Part shown: one piece after another, positions 55,326 through 64,000 of the stretch | How positions within the stretch are numbered: position 1 is the stretch's first letter | How the letters are laid out: each line of letters begins with the position of its first letter | Source: Phragmites australis | Lineage: Eukaryota; Streptophyta; Magnoliopsida; Poales; Poaceae | NCBI RefSeq assembly: GCF_958298935.1 | Contig: NC_084936.1 | Span: 6,331,501 to 6,395,500 of the forward strand | Direction: 5' to 3' | DNA: 64,000 nt | The notes under the pieces: generated by a model | Databases searched by the model: none | Told to the model about the DNA's origin: nothing | Seen by the model: the letters and a program-made list of their open reading frames with translations, nothing else | Program-made: the position numbers and the translations under genes

Positions 55326-56144
55326 TTAGTTGTGGTTGTCACCCCAGAACTGAGCTTGGAGCCAGTCTACGGTCTTCTTCTCCACTTGAAATGCCTTGGC
55401 TAGGACATCATCGGAGATGGCTGGGCTTGACCCGAAAACAGCATTGGCAATGGTAATAGCACCCGGATTTTGGCTGCTCAGTGCAGCGAGTGCAACAGCT
55501 GGCTTGTCAGGGCAAGGGTTGAACTGAAAGTGGATGAGCCCCTCCGGGAATACGAACACATCACCCTTGTTGAGCATCTTGGTGAACAACTTGTTATCCG
55601 TGTTTGATGTCACGAAGCCAACATGGAGTGTGCCCTCCAAAACTGTTAGGATCTCAGTAGCACGAGGATGCGTGTGAGGAGGGTTCTCGCCTAGCGGAGC
55701 ATAGTCAATGCGTGCCAGGGAGATCCCAAGGGTGTTGAGGCCAGGGATCCGCATGACGTTGATCAAGGTGACGTTGGACCCAACCTTGCCAATTGTCGTG
55801 TCTCTTGGCTTGTCAAGGTTGGCTGCTAGGAAGAAGTCATCTACCTTCACGCCCTTTGGGTCTTTGCAGACGAATCCATTGACACGCACTGCATCATGGA
55901 GGAAACATGTACAAGACATGTCAGAAAGCTAATAATTTCAACGTATATTTGAGCTCATGTAACAGTAGTGTGTGCAATTACAAATCATAACTGTTTGATA
56001 TTCAGATAATTGAAGGTACATACCATGAGAATCCTTGTCAGCAACGCAGAAATCTTGGAGAGGGCTTGGATCAGAAGCGATGGCTTGCCACGAGAGCAAT
56101 GCAAGAAGAGTGGTGAGAACAAGGATGATGGTGGAAGAGGCCAT
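55326..56144 (-). CDS. GLP: Germin-like protein 4 (two exons)
   Basis: 227-aa secreted cupin on the minus strand. Exon 1 is 56144-56024, the phase-1 intron 56023-55889 (135 bp), exon 2 55888-55326. Signal peptide residues 1-23 (hydrophobic [17 protein letters not shown]). Cys33 and Cys48 form the N-terminal pair, NVT lies at 79, ligands are His112, His114, Glu119 and His160, and KGD lies before box 2. More divergent from proteins 1-3 (for example [15 protein letters not shown] and an extra Cys in NPCPDKP) and closest to protein 5 in that region. The C-terminus is WGDNHN. Divergently paired with gene 5. Function is inferred from the family: apoplastic Mn-cupin, possible superoxide dismutase. 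Confidence 0.95.
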
Positions 56145-56243
56145 TTGTTTTTTGCAGAATCTTTGTGTATTTCTGTTCTCAAGTAGCCTTGTGCTTATTC
56201 TGTTTGTGCTGCTGATGCTTTAGCCACGGAGAAGATGGACGTG

Positions 56244-56251
56244 TATATATA
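56244..56251 (-). promoter_or_regulatory. TATA box of GLP gene 4
   Basis: tatatata, about 100 bp upstream of the ATG at 56144. Confidence 0.65.
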
Positions 56252-56838
56252 GCAGCAGAATGAGTAGGTGAGGTTTGTGACCAAGTCAATTTATAAGAAG
56301 AGGTACGGCTAGATTTAAATGGTCTCGTTACCAGGTAGAGTGCTCTGACCAACTGCAGTTACCTATTTGCATCAATCAACTCTACGAAGCTTCTTCCTCG
56401 AGTTCATGCTTTTTAATATGTGTTTGCTAACTAACCTGACGTGGTCATGCTGGGACTGAGCAATTGTTATTTTTTAATATTGCATCTGTGTGATGTTTCC
56501 TGATGGACAACAACACTTTCTGTGAGGTTACTTTGATGAAAGACCAATATGAATGGGATGAAACGAAATGAAAAAGATATGGACCAGACTACGCGTCTGT
56601 TATTTGGACCGTGTCAAACATGCATGGCTTCTTTTCATCTGGATACACATGCAGAACCAATCAGCAACGTCATATTGCCATACATGATGAGCACACCACG
56701 ATCAATTGGCTTACTGGGTCACCTCGCTCATAGCTGGCTTCCACAAGTAGATATTAATCTGTATACGAGACCATTTCTATATATGGAGCTAGCTAGTCGA
56801 TCGGCCTACCTCGTTGACCTCTTCAGAATCTCACCTGC

Positions 56839-56847
56839 TATATATAT
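56839..56847 (+). promoter_or_regulatory. TATA box of GLP gene 5
   Basis: tatatatat in the context gctatatatatgcatg, about 76 bp upstream of the ATG. Confidence 0.6.
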
Positions 56848-56922
56848 GCATGAACCCCTCCGTGCAGCAGCATATATCTGTACTAGAAAGAACAGGGGAA
56901 TTGATCCTGTCTAGCTATAGAT

Positions 56923-57775
56923 ATGGCCTACTCAAACTTCCTTCTCACTGTTCTTCTCGCCTTGATCACTTCTCAGGCCATGGCTTCAGATCCCAGCCCT
57001 CTCCAGGACTTCTGCGTCGCCGACAAAGACTCGCCAGGTATATAAGCTTTTCCTCTCAGCCAACATGCAACGAAGCCAAAACATCAAGAAAGATATCGTA
57101 CGACCTTAGCTTTGTCATAAATGTGGTCGCTAGCATGCATGCATATATAGACGTAAACCACGTATGATATGGTTATTTTAGCTTCCTAGCTAACACATGT
57201 ATGTTGATGCAGTGCGTGTCAATGGGTTTCCCTGCAAGGATATAAATGACGTTAAGGTCGATGACTTCTTCCTCGCTGCCAACCTCGACAAACCGATGGA
57301 CACGACCAAGAGCAAGGTCGGGTCCAATGTCACCTTGATCAATGTGATGAAGCTCGCTGGTCTCAACACCCTTGGCATCTCTATGGCTCGGATCGACTAC
57401 GCTCCTCAAGGACAGAACCCACCACACACTCATCCTCGTGCCACCGAGATCCTAACAGTTCTTGAGGGCTCGCTCTACGTTGGCTTTGTCACGTCTAACC
57501 CAGATAACAAGTTCTTTAGTAAGATGCTCAACAAGGGTGACGTTTTCGTGTTCCCGAAGGGCTTAATCCACTTTCAATCCAATCCAAGTTATGACAAGCC
57601 AGCGGTTGCCATTGCTGCACTCAGCAGCCAGAACCCTGGCGCGATCACCATTGCCAATGCAGTATTTGGTTCAAAGCCATCGATCACAGATGATGTTCTT
57701 GCCAAGGCGTTTCAGGTGGACAAGAAGGTTGTGGATTGGCTCCAAGCTCAGTTTTGGGAGAACAACCACAACTAA
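56923..57775 (+). CDS. GLP: Germin-like protein 5 (two exons)
   Basis: 225-aa secreted cupin. Exon 1 is 56923-57037, the phase-1 intron 57038-57212, exon 2 57213-57775. The open frame that starts inside the intron (57197) is not the real start. Signal peptide residues 1-21 ending SQAMA. Cys31 and Cys46, NVT at 77, ligands His110, His112, Glu117 and His158, KGD at 146-148. Oddities: Ser at residue 161 (HFQSN), where the other four have Phe, and a divergent MKLAGLNT segment in place of the IPGLNT of the other copies. The most diverged coding sequence of the five, but intact. Same inferred function as the others. Confidence 0.95.
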
Positions 57776-58087
57776 GTTATGGACGGTTGTCAAGGTTTAG
57801 GCTTAACTATGTAACAAGTAATAAGATGGACTCGATTCCTCTATGTGATGAGGCAAACTAGCATATAATACTAGTTTGCTTGTAGATTGTGTAAAGCATT
57901 TATATGACACCATTTGTAAGCTTTAAACCCTATATGGACTGTAGTTGTTAATTTAATTAAGATACAATGGATTTGAACATATATTTCTATAAAAAGACCT
58001 ATGACTAAATCAGATCACGACATCAATTCCTAGAGTAAAAAAACAAGTGTAAGCATTTGTACGCATAGCACTTATCTAGTACCATGC
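57776..58087. other. 3' flank of GLP gene 5
   Basis: 3' UTR and AT-rich DNA; nothing else recognised. Confidence 0.5.
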
Positions 58088-58570
58088 GTCCAAAATCCGA
58101 TTTTAGCCCGGCCCACCCACGGACCGAGCATACCTATGCATAGCATTTTTCTAACACTTACCTACTTGCTTTGTGTAAAAGGGTTAAACCCTTTCTTACA
58201 CCTTCATCCTTGCTTCATATGAAAGGGTTAACATGTAGGTGTCATGTTTGGAACACATACCTGTGTATAAGTTGGCAGCAACCTATCTCTACTCTCACAC
58301 GACAGTGTCATGTGCCCATACCTACACATACCCGTGCACCTATAGCACCTGCTTCCAAAATCCGATTATAGCCTGGCCCACTCACGGGGTGGGCCTATGT
58401 TTTTTTACGCATAACATCTCTCTTATATTTTTGTCCTTGCTTTGTGTATATGGGTTAAACTGGAGGTACTACGTTTGGAATACTTGGATTTATAAGGTGG
58501 CCCCAATCTATCTGAACTCTCCATATGGGAAACATCCATGCCACATGGTCCAATGCCACACTAATTTTTT
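58088..58570. repeat. 225-260-bp repeat, ttatagcccggcccaccc type, two units
   Basis: Units begin near 58088 and 58350 (262 bp apart). Same family as 35820-36200 and 59320-59720. It borders the duplicated CACTA block. Confidence 0.6.
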
Positions 58571-59319
58571 TTAGATGATAGAAGTACAACTTTCGGCCTC
58601 TGCACCACTTGCCGTCCATTATGCATGCAACCATTTTTTTTTTAAAAAAGACACTCAAATTCATATCAAAGAGGACTCGACTTGGGTGATCAAGGCATGC
58701 AGCCACACCATCAACCAAGTCTCAGCTAGGCTCAATTCCTCCAACACCATACTAATGGGCCGTTGAATTACATATATCACTTGAAAACCACAGCATACGC
58801 TATTAAGTATTCCATACACTACACTTAAACTTAGTTAGGATTCATCTAATTAGACAACAAACCACTTGTAATACGAGAAGTAAACTAGGTGTTATAGATC
58901 GACATCTCTTGAGAAACATATAATTGATTTTGTGGTGTGCCAAATCTGGGTTCAAAATTTGCTGTAAATGTACTCATTTACATGCATCCTATCTAAGCCA
59001 TTTTGAAAAAGAAAGAAAAAGAACATCTAAGCCATTCTTAAGAAAACAAAGAAAAAATGCATCCGATACAGTGTTGAAACATTCAGTTAGCAATGTTTAC
59101 TTCTTTCCTAAGTACTAAATATGTAAATTCGATATCAGATATATATTCAGTAAATCTACAATAAATTATTGCCTTCTGGTATATATTTACTAAATCTACA
59201 ATAATTGGTTGCCTAACAATCATAGATAGAATAATTTGCTGGCAGAAAATAATTGAAACAGACATTGATTTGATTATCAACATAAGGAATAGGGATGATG
59301 GCTGTGAACTTAGAATCTA

Positions 59320-59720
59320 CAAGTCAACCCACAAAGCGATTATAGCTGGCCCACCCATAGAGCGATCATATGTACGCATAGCACTTATCTAACACTTTCC
59401 TACTTGCTTCATGTGAAAGTGTTAAACATGTAGGAGTTATGTTTGGAATACTTAAGTTTATAAGATGGCCCAACATATCTCAACTCGGCCACGCCCATGT
59501 CATGTGCCCATATGTGCACATACGTGTGCATCTGTAGCACCTGCTTCCAAAATCAATTTATAACCCAGTCCACCCACGGGACAGGCCCATGTTTTTTATG
59601 CATAAAATATCTCATATACTTTTGATCCTCGCTTTGTATTTAAGAGTTAACCTGGAGGTGCTACATTTAGATTACTTGGATTTATAAGGTAGCCCCAATA
59701 TTTCTTTACCCTTTTTCGTC
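59320..59720. repeat. 225-260-bp repeat, ttatagcccggcccaccc type, two units
   Basis: Units near 59323 and 59548, the counterpart of 35820-36200. Confidence 0.55.
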
Positions 59721-61200
59721 TCCGTCTTGTACCAATAATGGAATTTCCTCATTTGATTGGACAGGTTGACCATCATCACATCTGGTTTGACCAGTGGTTC
59801 ACCCAACTCATACTCCCATCTAAGCTCTGGAATGGCAATGTTGTCATCTTGGCCGAGAATTTGTTCTTGTGTAAGTCTGGTTTTAGCAATAAACTGTTTG
59901 ATCGAGGCCTCCTTTAGGTAAGGCTTCTCCTTGATGTGCTCATAGTCTGATTTAGTTTGGATTCAGTGCCCCCCGTCTATTTTTATTTCACCATGGATAT
60001 GAAAAACTTCTGTGTTGCACGATCGACTGAATCCTTCATCTTAGGCTGAGCCAGCTTGAAGTGTGCAATTAAACTAGTGTTCACTGTCTACCTCAATTCC
60101 TCAGGAGTTAGTTCTGACGGTTTAGGTGGTGCCGACATCTTAGGTGGTGCCCACTTGTTAGATGAAAGTGATTTCTGATATGAAATTATTTTCTTAGATG
60201 ATAGAGATTTTTGATGAAATCGACTTCTTAGACATTGTAGGTGCTGGCGGCAGAGGACTCGGACCTCTTGTTGGTGCAGGTGTTGGCGGCGGAGGACTCA
60301 GACCTCTTATTGGTGAAGATTCTAGCGGAGGTGGACTCGAACCTCTTGTTGGTGCAGGTGCTAGCGGCGGAGGAGTTGGAGATCTTCCGCATGGAGGTGA
60401 CTCAGGGGTCGGAGATCTTCTGGGTGAAGGGAGGTGTCCATGTGAGTCCATTTCCTTTTCTTCATCATCTATGTCTTCGCCAAACAATATGTAATGCTTG
60501 TGCCATAGGATGAAATTACCAATGTTTGCTCCCAATTTCTTCTTCCCTATTTCTCCGGAGATATCCATGTCCATTTTACGGAACCCAGGGAGTACGCTAT
60601 CCACTTGGACCCTAGCATATCCTGATGGTATTGAGCGATTGTTGAATAGAGGCACGGCTTGCACGGGCCAAGCCAAGACCAAAGCCACCTTAGTGGTAAC
60701 GTTTGCAGTTTGCACAACAAGCTTGCACTGTGTGGTTTCTTTGATACCATCAACGGGATAACGACATAAGTCACCTTCGAGAATGCTCGTGGATCTTCGA
60801 TGAGCGCCAGGGCTATGGACAACATTAGCATTGTCTTGTACTTGCTGCTGGCCCATGGCTTCTTGTACGGCTTTCTATATTTTGGCGTCCATCATCTGCC
60901 TCTCTAGTAGGAGTTCTTCTTGTACAAGAGCCAAGACATCTTGCATTTCTTGTTTACTTCTCTTCTAACTCATATAACTCTCTGAGTATTTTTGGAAGGA
61001 GTCTTCCCAAGGCCTCAAACTTTGTCCTTGCATGTGGCCAGGGTGCTCCTTATTTCCCAGTGCCAAGGTTAGCTCGTCCTTCTCTTTATCTGCCTTAAAA
61101 GAGCCTTGGGAACTCTGGGCGTGGTCATCTGCGATACTTTACATCACCCCTTGATCTTTTTCATTTCCGAAGCATAGTTGGCCTTCATCCAAAAGAGTCA
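59700..61200 (-). pseudogene. CACTA ORF1 (DUF8039 type), broken
   Basis: Minus strand from about 61200: a LALGNKEHPGHMQGQS-like segment, Glu/Gln-rich coil (LALVQEELLLERQMMDAKI), then from 60856 an open 220-codon frame. That frame reads TTQCKLVVQTANVTTKVALV, IPSGYARVQVDSVLPGF, ANIGNFILWHKHYILF and a long Pro-rich tail of PTRG-type repeats. Further on (60180-59750, other frames) it reads FKLAQPKMKDSVDRATQKFF, and QEQILGQDDNIAIPELRWEY followed by LVKPDVMMVNLSNQMRKF. Domain order equals grass CACTA ORF1. Stops and frameshifts make it a pseudogene. Confidence 0.65.
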
Positions 61201-61239
61201 CCAACTCACGTGCAAATAGTGTTTAACTTGTTATTTTTA

Positions 61240-63084
61240 CTACCTTTACCTATAAATGCAATACACTTGTTTAGACTTAATAATATGAGAGATGATTTTA
61301 AGTGATGTTTTAATTATGTTAATATGGTTGAGTAGGTTCTACATGGTTCTTTTCTATATGAGGGCTTGATTTTATAATGCACATATGTGGCATATGCATA
61401 TGTAGATTATTTTTTATATGGTCTACTTTTGTTATATTTATGAAGAAAACGTAATAACCCTTATTGGTTACATAAACGGTGGAATTTAATACAGTGGCGA
61501 TAATACTTATTTGTGGGATTTAGTCATTTTAGCATATCCACACCTTATGTCTTTCAATGGCTAGAATACATGAGGATAATGATGCGGGTTATGTAGAAGC
61601 TTAAAGAAGTGATTATACTATGACCTTAGATGTGGGTAGTGAATTAGGTTGAAAAACCGTACTAAATGGAATATAAAATGGACATGTTATCTTACTCATA
61701 TCTAAATAAAGGTTATACCTATGTCCTTATAGCATGAAGGTATGTGTCTAAGTGAAGTTCATAACTTGGGTTGTTTTATATGGTCATATGTAGTATTGAT
61801 AATGCAGTCTTGCTGTTTTATACATAATGTAGAAGACAAAAGGGATGAATAATGACTTAGCATAAGTGTAGTACTTATCTTGTTGATGTTTTGTATAGAA
61901 ATAGCTTTTTTGTATACATAAGACCTTATAGTGGAGTACTCTATTGGCCAATTTTGAAGTATGCTATATCTATGTTGTTACATATGGAAGATCATAAGTT
62001 ATGTCATTTACCTTTATTTATGCTTTATATGTTGATATGTGGAGGATATTGAACTATGTGGTTCTCTTTCTTACTATTGCAATATATCATATGCATTGCA
62101 ATTCATTGCATTGCATTTGAGCCAGGTCAGTGAGAAAGTCATATAACTATTCTGGAGTGCATAAGTCAGGTTAGTGAGAAAATTATATAACTATTCTGGA
62201 GTGCTCTTGAAGTTATGTCGTGATCTTATGGTTGCAACGTACTGGTACAATATCGTATACTGCCGTAATGTAGTACAACTTCATACCTTGTTGGGTACGA
62301 AGGCAGTGGACATATGCATTGCACTGCATACATTTGCATGTATTTGTAATCATTGAAGATCATTCATGTAGAAGTATTATATATTAAAGATATGTCATGA
62401 GAATTATTATGAGAAGTGATATTTCATAGAAGTTCATAAACAGTGTGGTAACTTGTGGGTTTGAAGAGAACATGAAGTTATATGTGGATTTGCAATGTAT
62501 AGCATTCTCATGCACCATATTACATCATAGAAGCTTTTACATTGATTTTTGGTTGTGATGGATCGTATACAATAATTAAAGTAATACTATTACTTGTAGA
62601 TGATATGTGGCTATAAATGGATGATCTTAGTGGAGTTGATATACATTGTTCCATGTGATTTCAATTTTATACATGATGTCTTTGCTGGAGTTATCCTCAC
62701 GCCCTACTTATTAAGTATTTGAAGTTTGGATTTTTGTTTATGTTGTTCATACCATGTCATATGTGATGAGTGGTACTTCTAGCATCTTATGTTGTAGTTG
62801 TTTCACTATGATCACCTAATGCTTATATATTAAGAAGTGACTATTTACTTTTATGTATAATGAATCTGCTAAAATACGATCATATCATGTATTATCTTTT
62901 ATACCTTGAAGTATTAAATTGATGTTTTAAAAACTGTGGCTTAAATAGCTTGTTAAAGTAGTTCACTTGCTGTGATATTCCAATTTCACCCTTGCATTTC
63001 CCCTGGTTGTTCTTGAAGCTAGCATGGAGGGAAGAATTTAGCAGCACGTCCTGCCCACTTTTATCATGACCATTACCTTTAGTT
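61240..63084. repeat. AT-rich duplicated non-coding block
   Basis: Collinear with 36871-38749 (the right half also with 23795-24649). No gene is seen. Confidence 0.65.
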
Positions 63085-64000
63085 ATGTGATGTAATAAAA
63101 TATTAGAGGTTGAGGTTTTTTGCACCTAGTTTAAAGTAAAATTAGTGATGTTAAACATATGGTTTAGTTGCTTAATTGAACTTATTCATATCGTTCAGCT
63201 TGAATAATATCATGGTCTTAACTTGCTTCTATGTTGTTTCTTTCACATTGCTCTATTTTTCTAAGAATACGCTGCCAAAATTTTATAGTTTGGCATTCTT
63301 ATAGTGTAGGTGGATGGCATCCTAGGGTTTTGTGGTTCCTAGGGTGTTACAGACATCATCTCTGACGAGAAACTCGCATGTGGTCTTGTACGACCTCAAT
63401 AAATGCAAAGGCTTTAAAGGCTCGTCAACTCTATCAATCTCCGTGATGACAAAGCGTCCCGTAGGCAACTTGCTGGGACCTTTGCCACGCCTTCTCTATA
63501 CTTGGGACATATGACAATCTGTACCATCAGTCTAGGTATGAACCTCGGTCTGAGCCTTTAGATCATATGGGTGATCCAAGTTGAGGTGCTCACTCAGGCT
63601 TCCGCTGCTTCTTGGGCTCTTGTTTCTCGTTTGTTCCATGTTCGCATGCCCATCTCCATCTGAGGCTGCACCCTAGTCTAAGAAGGGGCAATTTGCTTTT
63701 GGAGGTGCTATTCCTACATACACATTAATTTCCATATGATGGACCTCTTCATTATAGAAAAAATACATTTATGAAAACTAAGACTAAGGACTGACACCAC
63801 AATGTCCACATGTAGTTTCACTTGATGTATGTATGTCATTGTGTTAAATGTGAACATAAATTACAAATATGAAACTAAGCATTTTCTTTTCCTATTACGA
63901 CTTGTACAAACAAATCATTCACAATAGATCTCTGAAAGACACTTATGTTATGTATTGTTAATGCACATATTTTCAATTTCAGACTACAAACTACATGTTT
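63085..64000. repeat. Segmental duplication unit R4, left part only
   Basis: Same start as R1-R3 (gatgtaataaaatattagag at about 63090), with the CACTA ORF1 N-terminal fragment (minus, 63340-63760). The window ends about 4 kb before the place where a GLP gene would be expected. Confidence 0.8.
63340..63760 (-). pseudogene. CACTA ORF1 N-terminal fragment (R4)
   Basis: Equivalent of 24890-25395, degenerate. Confidence 0.4.

Larger units (their letters stand above)
56145..56922. promoter_or_regulatory. Shared divergent promoter region of GLP genes 4 and 5
   Basis: 778 bp between the two start codons. Each gene has its own TATA box (56244-56251 minus, 56839-56847 plus). It contains ttggtcagagc-type and tggtcacaaac-type words (W-box-like complements TGACC) near 56278 and 56345. 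Bidirectional regulation is an inference. Confidence 0.5.
58620..61239 (-). mobile_element. CACTA ORF1 region remnant, copy 2
   Basis: Collinear with 35137-36870, but it keeps about 1.1 kb of ORF1 that copy 1 lost and lacks the Transposase_24 piece of copy 1. 58620-59320 is AT-rich with no domain (the atgcatgcaacc start matches 35137). Confidence 0.6.

Overview
This is plant nuclear DNA, very probably from a grass. The only intact protein-coding genes are five germin-like protein (GLP) genes. They have the two-exon structure and sequence type of the GLP clusters known from cereals (rice chromosome 8 and its relatives). Everything else recognisable is decayed transposon DNA typical of grass genomes: CACTA (En/Spm), hAT, gypsy-type LTR, LINE, SINE and Tourist-like MITE sequence. 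There is no bacterial or viral gene organisation. I cannot name the species.

Layout. 1-3130: minus-strand CACTA remnant (Ulp1-like protease piece and ORF1). 3131-3945: unassigned, partly GC-rich. 3945-9950: first copy (R1) of a duplicated unit made of CACTA ORF1 and tnp2 pieces, a LINE 3' piece, GLP gene 1 (7892-8754) and a fragment of an RBP45/47-like RNA-binding protein gene. 10445-13665: hAT remnant. 13925-23794: minus-strand CACTA tnp2 remnant, split at 14328-22048 by a gypsy-type LTR element built largely of tandem repeats. 23795-31690: second unit (R2) with GLP gene 2 (28553-29416) and a longer RBP45/47 fragment. 31700-35136: 5'-truncated gypsy-type element with an antisense ORF and a 3' LTR. 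35137-37920: CACTA ORF1 and AT-rich repeat DNA. 37920-47158: third unit (R3) with GLP gene 3 (42734-43597), the RBP45/47 pseudogene, a MITE and a SINE. 47159-53883: second copy of the hAT/CACTA block, here without the LTR insertion, ending at a CACTA terminus. 55326-57775: a divergent pair, GLP gene 4 (minus) and GLP gene 5 (plus). 58620-62260: second copy of the 35137-37920 block. 62260-64000: start of a fourth unit, cut by the window end before any GLP gene.

The five GLPs keep the N-terminal signal peptide, the two N-terminal cysteines and the four cupin metal ligands (His, His, Glu, His), so all five look functional as apoplastic Mn-cupins. Genes 2 and 3 differ by one residue. The locus grew by segmental duplication of a block that already held transposon pieces. 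Later insertions (LTR element, MITE) can be placed because a paralogous copy still shows the empty site. I did not find a convincing new biological system. The most interesting items are the repeat-built LTR element, its in-phase 108-bp repeats carrying a pol-like motif, the antisense ORF of the related element, and small differences between the GLP copies.
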